From NCBI RefSeq assembly GCF_001310085.1, contig NZ_CP012643.1:5090001-5154000 (forward strand): 64,000 nucleotides of DNA, read 5' to 3'. This document shows positions 43,802 through 52,353 of this stretch, one piece after another. The notes beneath the pieces were generated by a model. The model was not told where the DNA came from and did not search any database. It was given only the letters and a program-made list of their open reading frames with translations. Position numbers and translations under genes: made by a program. The first letter of the stretch is position 1, and every line of letters begins with the position of its first letter. The DNA is from Rufibacter tibetensis (lineage in GTDB: Bacteria > Bacteroidota > Bacteroidia > Cytophagales > Hymenobacteraceae).

Positions 43802-45895
43802 ATGGCCAACCTTATAAAATATGGGTTAATTCTCTTTTTATTCCTCGGAGGTATGGAAAACGTCTTGGCACAACAGGGTGCTTCGGTTTCCTTTGAAAAA
43901 GTGATCAGCTTGAAACAGGTGGGGTCTCCTCTTATATCACCCGACGGGAAAACCATCGTGTACAGTATCTCCAGCACAGACTGGGCTAATAACAATTATG
44001 ATTCCGAACTCTGGCTTTCACGCGACGGCAATGCTCCCCAGCCCTTAACCCGAACGGCAAAAGGTAGCAGTACCTCCGCCCGGTTTACCCCAGATAGCAA
44101 GTACGTGAGTTTTCTGGCAGACCGCGGAGAGAAAAACCAGTTGTACCTAATACCGGTAATGGGCGGAGAGGCTCTACAGGTGACCAAAGATGAAGACGGG
44201 GTAGGCAATTACGAATGGAGCCCAGATGGGAAGCGGCTGGCCTACACCAAGGCAGAGGCAGAGAGCAAAAAAGAGAAAACCACAAAGGAGCGGTTTGGGT
44301 CCTTCTTCATTGAAGGAGAAGAATTTAAGCAAAGTCACCTTTGGTTATTAAACTTCCACTATGATTCTATAGCCTTGGCCGGACAGGTACCTTGCTACCC
44401 TATAAGGAAAGATTCTCTACAGACCGCTACTACTCCTACTGTTCAGGCCTACGATTGCGTGAAGCTGCCGATGGCGAAAAGGATCACTTCCGGTGATTTC
44501 ACGGTAACCAGCTTTCAATGGAACCCTGATGGCAAAACTATCGCCTTTAACCGGCAGCCCAATCCACTGATTACTAGCAGCCTCCGGTCAGACATTGTGT
44601 CTATCAATGTAGACACCAAAGAAAAGAAAACCTTAGTGGCCAATCCCACCGGAGATTTCTTTAGCAGGTGGAGTCCAGATGGAAAAGCCTTTGTATACAG
44701 CAGCTCCTTAGATGATTCTACCACCTACTTCTTCAAAAACAACCGCTTATTCATTTATGACGTCCCAACTGCTAAAAGCAGAGAAGTAGCCCAATCTATT
44801 GATGAGAACAAGAACGTGCTGGACTGGAACAAAAACGGTCTTTACCTGAGTGCCTATGATAAAACCAGCCAGAAGGTTTTTGAAGTTGATCCCAAAACCG
44901 GCAAATCGAAACCCCTCAACCTTAGCCTGGACTTGGTGAACAACGTTTCCTTTAGCAAAAACACTGATTTAGTGGCCTTAAGCGGCCGGAACCACGCTGA
45001 TCTGGGAGAGGTTTATACCGGTAAATTAAGTAGATCGCTTAAAAAACTCACCAACACCTCTGAACAGATCAAGGGCTGGAATACTCCTATCAATGAGGTC
45101 ATCACCTGGAAAAGCACTGACGGCATTTCCATTGACGGCGTTCTTTTGAAACCCCGTAATTATGACACCGCTAAGAAATACCCTCTGTTGATTGTCATTC
45201 ATGGAGGACCTACAGGCATAGACCTTCCTGACCCTACTCCCTCTTACGTGTACCCCATGCTACAATGGGTGGAGAAAGGGGCTTTGGTGCTGCGCGTAAA
45301 TTACCGCGGTAGCGCTGGGTATGGAGAGAAATTCCGCTCACTCAATGTGCGCAACTTAGGGGTAGGCGATATGTGGGACGTGATGAGCGGAGTGGATTAC
45401 TTGGCGAAGAAAGGCATGATTGATACAACCCGGATGGGTTCTATGGGGTGGAGCCAGGGCGGCTATATCTCGGCTTTCTTGACCACCAACACCAACCGCT
45501 TCAAAGCCATCTCTGTAGGCGCAGGTATTTCTAACTGGGTAACCTATTACGTCAATACTGATATTACGCCCTTTACCCGCCAGTACCTGCAAGCCACTCC
45601 TTGGAGCGACATGGACATCTACCTGAAAACCTCGCCCATGACCAACATCAACAAGGCCAGCACTCCTACCCTTATTCAGCATGGTGAGTTTGACAAACGG
45701 GTTCCCATTCCCAATGCCTATGAGTTGTACCGGGGTTTACAGGACCGGGGAGTTCCTTCCAGGCTGATTGTCTACAAAGGATTTGGGCACGGCATCAATA
45801 AACCCAAAGAAAGGCTGGCGGCTACCTGGCATAACTGGCAATGGTTCAATTACTACGTCTTCGGCGAAAAAGAGCCTGCATTACCGGTAGAGTAG
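43802..45895 (+). CDS. S9 family serine peptidase (dipeptidyl/acylaminoacyl peptidase type)
   Basis: 697 residues: signal peptide (ends ENVLAQQG), beta-propeller of repeats such as SPDGKTIVY and WSPDGK (about 30-420), C-terminal alpha/beta-hydrolase domain. Catalytic Ser in GSMGWSQGGYISAF, Asp in HGEFDKRVP and His in KGFGHGINKPKE. The propeller has an insertion with Cys residues near 195-220 (PCYPIRKDS, YDCVKLP). The protein is exported and probably trims peptides in the periplasm. The stop is followed by the 78-bp palindrome. Confidence 0.92.
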   Translation: MANLIKYGLILFLFLGGMENVLAQQGASVSFEKVISLKQVGSPLISPDGKTIVYSISSTDWANNNYDSELWLSRDGNAPQPLTRTAKGSSTSARFTPDSKYVSFLADRGEKNQLYLIPVMGGEALQVTKDEDGVGNYEWSPDGKRLAYTKAEAESKKEKTTKERFGSFFIEGEEFKQSHLWLLNFHYDSIALAGQVPCYPIRKDSLQTATTPTVQAYDCVKLPMAKRITSGDFTVTSFQWNPDGKTIAFNRQPNPLITSSLRSDIVSINVDTKEKKTLVANPTGDFFSRWSPDGKAFVYSSSLDDSTTYFFKNNRLFIYDVPTAKSREVAQSIDENKNVLDWNKNGLYLSAYDKTSQKVFEVDPKTGKSKPLNLSLDLVNNVSFSKNTDLVALSGRNHADLGEVYTGKLSRSLKKLTNTSEQIKGWNTPINEVITWKSTDGISIDGVLLKPRNYDTAKKYPLLIVIHGGPTGIDLPDPTPSYVYPMLQWVEKGALVLRVNYRGSAGYGEKFRSLNVRNLGVGDMWDVMSGVDYLAKKGMIDTTRMGSMGWSQGGYISAFLTTNTNRFKAISVGAGISNWVTYYVNTDITPFTRQYLQATPWSDMDIYLKTSPMTNINKASTPTLIQHGEFDKRVPIPNAYELYRGLQDRGVPSRLIVYKGFGHGINKPKERLAATWHNWQWFNYYVFGEKEPALPVE

Positions 45896-45903
45896 CCTTC
45901 TGA

Positions 45904-45981
45904 ATATTCCTGCTATTACCAATGCAAAGCGGCCTGACATGATCATGTCAGGCCGCTTTGCATTGGTAATAGCAGGAATAT
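45904..45981. terminator. 78-bp perfect palindrome, bidirectional terminator
   Basis: Each half is 39 bases (45904-45942 / 45943-45981) and there is no unpaired base at the centre (TGACATGATCATGTCA). It starts 8 bases after the S9 peptidase stop and ends 2 bases before the stop codon of the converging S41 gene. As RNA it could fold into a very long hairpin from either strand. Confidence 0.8.
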
Positions 45982-45983
45982 AA

Positions 45984-47954
45984 TCAGGACGAAGTCTTCG
46001 CTTTTTTAGGTTCAGCCTTCTTTGCTTCTACTTTCTTGGTCTCCTGCTTTTTTGGATTAGGTTTCTTTGCTTCTACCTCTTCAGTCTCTGTCTTTTTACC
46101 CTTATCATTCTCTTCTTCACCTTCCGCTCTGATGATCTCAAAGGCTTTTAGAAGCTGTTCGTCTTTTTTTGCGAGGGCTCCTTTGAGCGTGGGTTTTACT
46201 TGCAAATCAACCTTCACTCCCTGTCTTTGTGTAGGCGTGTTGTCTGGGTAGAAGATTGCGTTGCCGGAGAACTGCACCACGTAGTTACCGGGCAGGTTCA
46301 ACCGTTTGACATCCCCATCGGCCCCGGCCGTTTGCTCACCAATAGTAACACTGTTGGGGAACATGTGCTGGAGGTTCATGGCAAGCCACTCTCCTATGCT
46401 TTGGGTGGCACCATTCACCAGAATCACAACTTTGCCTTTGTAAGTAAATCCTTCAGGAGTAACGGTGGTGGGAAAATAGACCTCTGGCTGGGTGAGTAGT
46501 TTATAGGTACCCACGTTGGCAGAATTCATGAGGTAATAACGTGCAAAATAGTTGTTCTCCTTCCCAAATTTCCTGTACACATCCTGAAACACAAAATCGC
46601 TGTTGTCTGGGTCGCCGCGCAGATCAAAGATGAGGCCTTTGCCTTTCACCGCCACCTTGAACAAAGAGTCCATAATAGCTACCTCGCGTTCTTCAGATGC
46701 ATTTTCTATGTAGCGGTTGGTGTCATGCGCTTTGAACCGGTAGATGTCTTTGGAAACCATTTCCAGTCCCACTCTCTTCTTAGCAGGAGTTAGCTTCTTC
46801 TTGAAATAGGCGTCTACTAGTTTCGCTTTAGCAGGGTCTGTTGGGTTCATTAGCCGCAACGTAGTGCTTACGCTATCCTCGCCCCGTAACAAGGTCGCTT
46901 TCATCACCGCATCTTCAGACCTGAACAGGAAATTATCGCCGTACTCCCCAACCCTGTGCCACAGCGCCTGCGGGTTTGATACCGATAAAACAGATCCCAA
47001 GGCCTTTACCCATTCGGTCAGGGCTATGTCATCTAAGGCCACCAGCACATCACCTGTTTTGATGTTGGCTCTTTTGCACAAAGCAGGATCAATAATGCCA
47101 GTCACCAGGATTTTCTCTTCTACCATCTGGTAATCAAAAGGTGGGTAGTAACTGTTTTTGAAAAGCTTTTCTTTGTGGTGCAGCTGCCGGAAAAAGGAGT
47201 AGGCTTGGGTGTCATTCAATTTGGCATTGAGGGTGAGCAACAGCCGCTCGTATTCTTCCCGGGTTTCACATTGGGCAAACAGCGGAATAGCCTGAGAAAT
47301 GGCAGCGTCCCAGTTCTCGTCCATGACGTATTTGTAAGGAAACAGGTAATCTATGGCTGCTTTGAACTTAGCCAAGGCCAACATCCGCATGGGGTACGGC
47401 AGGTTCTCGTTTACCGCAAAGGTGTATTTTGGCTCATTGGGCAGTGTACCACCATATGGATTGTTCCGGATAGTGACGTAATGATGCGGCTCTGCAGTGT
47501 ACCGACGTTGATATAAGTTATCTAACTGCTTGCGGGTGTTCCCATTCAGGAATTTAGACTTTGCGTACCAGCGGTCATCCAGGTTATTCAGCAGCAAAGA
47601 GCCCTTAGGGTTATCCCGCAGTTTCTCTGCTTTACCCGATGGGGATGGCCCCACCTCTTTCAGCATGGCTTGGTACACTGAATTAATTTGCTTCTGGTTT
47701 TTAGCGGAATCTACTTCGGGGAGGTAGCGCAGGAAAAGAGAATCTGCGTTGAACTTGCCGGTGGCTAACGTGGGGTGTTGGTATTTAAGTAAACCCCAGA
47801 TGTTGTAAAAGTGAAGGTGCTTGTCGGTTTGCAGGTCGTTTTGCCCAAGTGCAGTAAAGCTACTCCAAAAGAGAAGCAGGAAAAGCAAAGGTGCTTTAGA
47901 CAAAAGCCGTGAGGTAAAGCGATAAAGAAAATGAATCTTGTAGGGCTGCATCAT
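45984..47954 (-). CDS. S41 family peptidase-like exported protein
   Basis: 656 residues with a signal peptide (hydrophobic LLFLLLFWSSFTALGQ, about residues 23-38). A PDZ-like region (about 300-330, DPALCKRANIKTGDVLVALD) precedes the S41 catalytic fold with VVILVNGATQSIGEWLAM (the likely nucleophile Ser) and GEQTAGADGDV. The Lys that C-terminal processing peptidases have in GEKTFG is Gln here, as in tricorn/IRBP-like members, so the catalytic set may differ. The C terminus is a Lys/Glu/Pro-rich low-complexity tail of about 45 residues (VEAKKPNPKKQETKK), probably disordered. Confidence 0.85.
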   Translation of the reverse strand: MMQPYKIHFLYRFTSRLLSKAPLLFLLLFWSSFTALGQNDLQTDKHLHFYNIWGLLKYQHPTLATGKFNADSLFLRYLPEVDSAKNQKQINSVYQAMLKEVGPSPSGKAEKLRDNPKGSLLLNNLDDRWYAKSKFLNGNTRKQLDNLYQRRYTAEPHHYVTIRNNPYGGTLPNEPKYTFAVNENLPYPMRMLALAKFKAAIDYLFPYKYVMDENWDAAISQAIPLFAQCETREEYERLLLTLNAKLNDTQAYSFFRQLHHKEKLFKNSYYPPFDYQMVEEKILVTGIIDPALCKRANIKTGDVLVALDDIALTEWVKALGSVLSVSNPQALWHRVGEYGDNFLFRSEDAVMKATLLRGEDSVSTTLRLMNPTDPAKAKLVDAYFKKKLTPAKKRVGLEMVSKDIYRFKAHDTNRYIENASEEREVAIMDSLFKVAVKGKGLIFDLRGDPDNSDFVFQDVYRKFGKENNYFARYYLMNSANVGTYKLLTQPEVYFPTTVTPEGFTYKGKVVILVNGATQSIGEWLAMNLQHMFPNSVTIGEQTAGADGDVKRLNLPGNYVVQFSGNAIFYPDNTPTQRQGVKVDLQVKPTLKGALAKKDEQLLKAFEIIRAEGEEENDKGKKTETEEVEAKKPNPKKQETKKVEAKKAEPKKAKTSS

Positions 47955-48092
47955 AAAGCTGATTATTTTCTGCCTACTTTCTAAAAGGAAAAGAAGGAAA
48001 GTATAGGGTTGAGTATATATACGCGAGAAGTACCCCCTACCGTTGTGGAAGGTAGCTTTTGTGGATGCCTTTACCTTAATTACTGAAAAGCT

Positions 48093-48128
48093 GCTTTGCA
48101 GGCGTTTTCTCTAAAACAAGCGTAAAGC
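48093..48128. repeat. Copy of dispersed palindromic motif
   Basis: GCTTTGCAGGCGTTTT - CTCT - AAAACAAGCGTAAAGC: near-perfect arms, downstream of the 48168 gene (minus strand). Confidence 0.6.
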
Positions 48129-48167
48129 CATTTCTCAACCAGAACGTCTTTCCTATTTAAGTTAGTA

Positions 48168-48617
48168 TTATTCCACTACCGGAACTCCCCTTCCAGCTAA
48201 AGATTCAGCGAAGTGCAGGTCCTCTAATTCATTGAATTCAAGGGTTCTCCGACGGTTGTTTTTCAGGACAAGGGTTAGGATGGGCACTTGATTAGCTGCC
48301 CGGTTTTCTTTTTGGACCTTTACTATTTGCTTTAGGTTGATTTCATCTCGGCTAGCGTCTTTGATACCCCGGGTATATCCTACATACAGCCAAAACAGAA
48401 CCACTGCCGCTGAGAAGGCAGCAAACAAAAGCTGCGACAAGCCATGTGTAATGAGATACGTTTTATAATGCTTCTGCCCCTGTAAGGTAAAAAAAACAAC
48501 CCAGCAGACAGCCGCAAGGAGGTGCAGAAGTTTCACATATCCGGCTTGGCCTCCACTGATGAGGATACGGTCACCCTCTATCTGCAGGACCCCCTTTTTT
48601 AACTGAAACGTCTTCAT
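48168..48617 (-). CDS. Membrane protein of unknown function
   Basis: 149 residues with two transmembrane segments (LLHLLAAVCWVVFFTLQG, about 30-47, and LSQLLFAAFSAAVVLFWLYV, about 60-79), then a cytosolic-looking domain with beta strands (VPILTLVLKNNRRRTLEFNE). The N-terminal 25 residues form a short strand region (MKTFQLKKGVLQIEGDRILI) similar in style to PH-like membrane-anchored proteins. I do not recognise the family. It is a single-gene unit between the S41 and amidohydrolase genes. Confidence 0.65.
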   Translation of the reverse strand: MKTFQLKKGVLQIEGDRILISGGQAGYVKLLHLLAAVCWVVFFTLQGQKHYKTYLITHGLSQLLFAAFSAAVVLFWLYVGYTRGIKDASRDEINLKQIVKVQKENRAANQVPILTLVLKNNRRRTLEFNELEDLHFAESLAGRGVPVVE

Positions 48618-48775
48618 TTTATGTAACTAAACCAACTCTTCCACGAACTTACCACAACTGGGGCAGAATTGGAAATACCTTCATTTGCCAGCCCAACCCT
48701 ATACGGATAATTACAAGGTTGCGCCTTTGAAACGGAGATGTTTTCAATCTCTTTTCTCTAAACAAGCAGTATTCC

Positions 48776-50173
48776 CTACTTCTTCAGCGCTTGCAACATT
48801 TTATCAAGGGCTTTTCTATCGTACACCTTCCCTTTGGTGATAACGGCATTGATACCAGAAGCATTTTCAATGGAGACCAAAGGGTTCTTATCAAGCAGAA
48901 TCAGATCTGCTACTTTTCCTTTGCCTACACTTCCGTAGAACTTCTCTTGTCCGAAAAATTTGGGTCCGTTAACTAAAGAAGTGGTTAAGGCTTGTTGAGG
49001 CGAAAGCCCTGCTTCCACCAACATCCGGGGTTCCCCATGCAGCGACTCGCCAGGATACACGTAAGAATTGAAGGCACCACAATCTGACCCGGCAAGTAAG
49101 TTAACTCCAGCGTCAAACATGGGCACCATCATTTTCATGGTCTGGTTTTCCATCTTCTGGCGGAAGGTACTGCCGCTCGCCTTCGCCCTTTTAGCACTTT
49201 CTACCCTTCCTCTGTAAGTCCTCTGAATTCTGGGGCCTATGTAAGCCAATAATGAATCCTGGCTATGGTCAACATCTGCCACCTGCGCCAAGGTTCTGCC
49301 TATGTAGAGGGTAGGCGTAATGAAAACATTATTGGTTCTCAATTTTTGAAATACATGTTTTGCCAACGCAGGATCATAGGTTTCTATGATTTTGTCCATC
49401 ATGCCATATCCCAGATTAAGGGCTGTAAGGCTATCGGCTAGCGGGGAACAAGCTTTTAAGGTGTAGTACAGGTGTTCTGACCCGTCCAAGCCCAAGTCAA
49501 TTGCTTTCATTAAATCAGCGGACATGGGCATATGACCCGTTGTTTTTAAGCCTCGCTTTTCTGCTGCCTTGATAATTTCATAAAAGGCTTCGCTCGAAAG
49601 GGTGCCGTCATACATCTTCACATACTGAGCCCCTAGAACTTGTAATGAATCCAGAGCAGCTTCAATCTCTGTTGAGTTCGTGACTTTAATGGAACCAGGC
49701 CAGGCAGGCTTTGGTCCATCCAGTTTTGGACCTGAAGTAAAAATGGTAGGACCAGCCAAATCACCTTCTTGTATTTGACTTTGCCAGGTCAGGACGCTTG
49801 GGGTGATATCACCTCCGGCATCTCTTACGGTAGTGATACCAGAAGCCAAAAACAGAGGAAGCAAGTCTTTATTTTCCTCAATTAAAGAATCTCCACCTCT
49901 GAAATGCACATGGTTGTCCCACAGACCTGGCATCACAAACTTTCCTTTGGCGTCCAAAACCTGACGAGCTTTGTATTTTCTTTTGCCGGCACTTGCCTCC
50001 ACCACCTGAATAGTGTCCTTAGAGATTGCAATCAGTTGATCCTGTGTAACTGTACCTGCTTCAACATTAATGATGTTTGCATTATGAATAAGGACATCAT
50101 ACCTCTCCTTCTTTAAACTTTGACAGGAACTCAGCAGCCACACACCCGCCACCAGCAAATACAGTTTCTTCAT
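48776..50173 (-). CDS. Exported amidohydrolase-family lipoprotein
   Basis: 465 residues from the ATG at 50173 (MKKLYLLVAG), with lipobox WLLSSCQS. Metal-dependent amidohydrolase TIM barrel: GLWDNHVHFRGGDSL gives the first HxH pair, KTTGHMPMS and DGSEHLYYT further His residues, and LAGSDCGAFN the catalytic Asp. LILLDKNPLVSIENA near the C terminus is the typical beta-domain end. The family includes imidazolonepropionases and prolidase-like exopeptidases; the substrate is unknown. Acts in the periplasm. Confidence 0.87.
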   Translation of the reverse strand: MKKLYLLVAGVWLLSSCQSLKKERYDVLIHNANIINVEAGTVTQDQLIAISKDTIQVVEASAGKRKYKARQVLDAKGKFVMPGLWDNHVHFRGGDSLIEENKDLLPLFLASGITTVRDAGGDITPSVLTWQSQIQEGDLAGPTIFTSGPKLDGPKPAWPGSIKVTNSTEIEAALDSLQVLGAQYVKMYDGTLSSEAFYEIIKAAEKRGLKTTGHMPMSADLMKAIDLGLDGSEHLYYTLKACSPLADSLTALNLGYGMMDKIIETYDPALAKHVFQKLRTNNVFITPTLYIGRTLAQVADVDHSQDSLLAYIGPRIQRTYRGRVESAKRAKASGSTFRQKMENQTMKMMVPMFDAGVNLLAGSDCGAFNSYVYPGESLHGEPRMLVEAGLSPQQALTTSLVNGPKFFGQEKFYGSVGKGKVADLILLDKNPLVSIENASGINAVITKGKVYDRKALDKMLQALKK

Positions 50174-50255
50174 AGCTTCCAAGTTAGATATTTCATTACA
50201 CTAACTGTACTCACCCAAGTTTGTTTCAAAGCCGATTTCTTCATTTCACCTGCCA

Positions 50256-50296
50256 AACACAAAGGCCACTCCTTTCTAAGAAGTGGCCTTTGTGTT
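50256..50296 (-). terminator. Terminator of dnaB
   Basis: Perfect 15-nt arms (50256-50270 / 50282-50296), 11-nt loop, 19 nt past the dnaB stop codon. Confidence 0.75.
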
Positions 50297-50314
50297 ATAA
50301 TTCTTTGTATTTAA

Positions 50315-51895
50315 TTAGAAGGGAGGTGCGTCATCAAAAGACGAGGCTGGAAAACCACCGCCATCGTTCATTTTGCTGCCTAACCTGATGGTGTTAGGTC
50401 CTCCGGCAGTAGTCGGACCCTCAAAGTCTGAGGTTGGGAAACCTCCGCCTCCACCGCCGTCAAAACCTGCTCCACCCCCGAAGTTGTCTTCCAGGTTCCC
50501 GAATTTGGTAAATTTACCAATAAATTTCAGGTGCACGCTACCTACTTCACCGTTCCGGTGTTTGGCGATGATGACCTCACCCACACCCAACGTTGGGTTA
50601 CCCATCTCGTCTTCGGTAATCCCATAGTATTCCGGACGGTATAAGAACACTACCATATCGGCATCCTGCTCAATGGAACCAGATTCACGTAAGTCGGAGA
50701 GCATTGGCTTTTTGTCGCCGCCACGGGTTTCCACGGCCCGGCTCAGCTGCGAAAGCGCGATTACCGGTACGTTCAATTCTTTCGCCAGCTGCTTCAGAGC
50801 CCGGGAGATAGACGCGATTTCCTGTTCACGGTTACCGCCACCTTTGCCCTCGGTGTTTCCGCTCATGAGCTGCAGGTAGTCAATAATAACCATCTGGATG
50901 TCATGCTGCGCCTTCAAACGACGGCACTTGGTACGGAGCTCCCGGATGGAAAGACCTGGGGTATCGTCAATGAAAATTGGCGCCTGGCTCAGGCGGGAAA
51001 TTTTGTGGTTCAGCTGCGCCCACTCGTAATCGGCGAGGTTTCCTTTCTTGATTTTCTCCCCTTCCAACTCCGCCTCGGCGGAGATAAGACGGTTTACCAA
51101 CTGAATGGACGACATCTCAAGGGAGAAAATAGCCACGCCTTTGTTGAAGTCTACGGCGGCGTTGCGCATGGCTGAAACCACGAACGCCGTCTTTCCCATT
51201 GCCGGACGAGCCGCCAAGATTACTAAGTCTGAAGGTTGCCAGCCGGAGGTTACGCGGTCCAGAGCAGTAAAGCCACTTGGCACCCCGGTTAACCCTTCTT
51301 TCTGGCTTTTTTTGGCTTCCAGTTCTTTAATGGCCTTGTGCATCAAAGACTGCATGTCATCGAAGTTCTTCCGGATGTTGGATTCAGACACCTCAAACAG
51401 CTTGGCTTCGGTGCTGTCCAGCAGGTCAAATACGTCGGTGGTGTCTTCGTAGGCGCGGCCTAATACCTCAGAAGAAATACTGATGAGGTCGCGTTTAATG
51501 GCAGCCTCCGTGATAATACGGGCGTGAAACTCAATGTTTGCCGCCGAGTTGATGCGGGTAGTGAGCTGCGTCACGTAAAAGGCGCCGCCCACAAACTCCA
51601 GTTCGCCCTGCTCGCGCAGTTCCTGGGTAACCGTTAAAATATCAATCGGCTCTGATTTGTCAAACAGTGCCAGGATTGCTTTAAAAATGCGCTGGTGCGC
51701 GTCTTTGTAGAAACTTTGTGGTTTTAATAAGTCAATTACAGCCGTAAGGGCATCTTTCTCCAACATGAGCGCACCCAATACCGCCTCTTCCAGCTCCAGC
51801 GCCTGTGGCGGAAGCTTTCCCATACCAGGAGATACGGTCTGCTTGGGGTTCCAGGCAGCCTTACCTCGCGTCGCTTTTAATTTCATCTCCTCCAT
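50315..51895 (-). CDS. dnaB: Replicative DNA helicase
   Basis: Hexameric fork helicase. N-terminal primase-binding domain (PQALELEEAVLGALMLEKDAL), linker and RecA-like motor with Walker A AARPAMGKTAFV and Walker B IDYLQLM. Later motifs are QLSRAVE and LRESGSIEQDAD. The C-terminal tail of about 50 residues is rich in Gly and Pro (FGGGAGFDGGGGGGFP), as in SSB-like interaction tails. I choose a start at 51895 (MEEMKLK) or 51886 (MKLK); the frame to 51964 is open but unconserved. A -7 box TACATTTG on the minus strand lies only 5 nt before the first ATG, so the shorter start may be the one used, or the mRNA may be leaderless. Confidence 0.95.
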   Translation of the reverse strand: MEEMKLKATRGKAAWNPKQTVSPGMGKLPPQALELEEAVLGALMLEKDALTAVIDLLKPQSFYKDAHQRIFKAILALFDKSEPIDILTVTQELREQGELEFVGGAFYVTQLTTRINSAANIEFHARIITEAAIKRDLISISSEVLGRAYEDTTDVFDLLDSTEAKLFEVSESNIRKNFDDMQSLMHKAIKELEAKKSQKEGLTGVPSGFTALDRVTSGWQPSDLVILAARPAMGKTAFVVSAMRNAAVDFNKGVAIFSLEMSSIQLVNRLISAEAELEGEKIKKGNLADYEWAQLNHKISRLSQAPIFIDDTPGLSIRELRTKCRRLKAQHDIQMVIIDYLQLMSGNTEGKGGGNREQEIASISRALKQLAKELNVPVIALSQLSRAVETRGGDKKPMLSDLRESGSIEQDADMVVFLYRPEYYGITEDEMGNPTLGVGEVIIAKHRNGEVGSVHLKFIGKFTKFGNLEDNFGGGAGFDGGGGGGFPTSDFEGPTTAGGPNTIRLGSKMNDGGGFPASSFDDAPPF

Positions 51896-51900
51896 AAAAG

Positions 51901-51908
51901 CAAATGTA
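51901..51908 (-). promoter_or_regulatory. -7 promoter element very close to the dnaB start
   Basis: Minus-strand TACATTTG matches the Bacteroidetes -7 consensus TAnnTTTG. I find no TTG at the usual 17-20 bases upstream. It is 5 nt before the ATG at 51895. Confidence 0.4.
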
Positions 51909-52022
51909 ACTAAGTTCGGCCCTCCGGTAATCCACAAAAAAGACCTACATATCCACACTTTCATAAGCGGATGCCTGACTTGAAACCTATCTAGCTGATT
52001 GCCTTTAGGTCAGTGGCAGAGG

Positions 52023-52205
52023 ATGACAGAAAAGGAATTTAAAGAAACTACCCGAGCCAGAAGCAATATAGTCACTGAGACAATTCTGAAGGATTATTAT
52101 TTAGAAAGTCTACAAGACGAAACCTTCAGTAAAGAACCAAAAGCCTTGCTGCCGTTTAGGAGCTATTTTGATAAAACCACACCTAAAACAGAGACGCACT
52201 TTTAA
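52023..52205 (+). CDS. Possible small hydrophilic protein
   Basis: 60 residues from ATG 52023 (MTEKEFKETTRARSN), preceded by GGCAGAGG. Helical charged N-terminal half, TETILKDYYLESLQDE in the middle and a Pro/Thr tail. No known domain. It lies between the dnaB start and mpl, on the mpl strand. Composition looks coding, but nothing else confirms it. Confidence 0.4.
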   Translation: MTEKEFKETTRARSNIVTETILKDYYLESLQDETFSKEPKALLPFRSYFDKTTPKTETHF

Positions 52206-52325
52206 GTTGTTAGAGCTATTTAATGAGACCTCAGCGGACTACACTGGGAGAGTAATCCACAAATTTTAGGGGAGATATCCACAAATCCGTTGGTGCTCAC
52301 GTAGAAGGGCGTATTCTAAAATCAC

Positions 52326-52333
52326 TACATTTG
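52326..52333 (+). promoter_or_regulatory. Candidate -7 element of mpl
   Basis: TACATTTG fits TAnnTTTG, 20 nt before the mpl ATG. The -33 region is weak. Confidence 0.4.
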
Positions 52334-52353
52334 CTCTCTTTGATTGAGACTAC

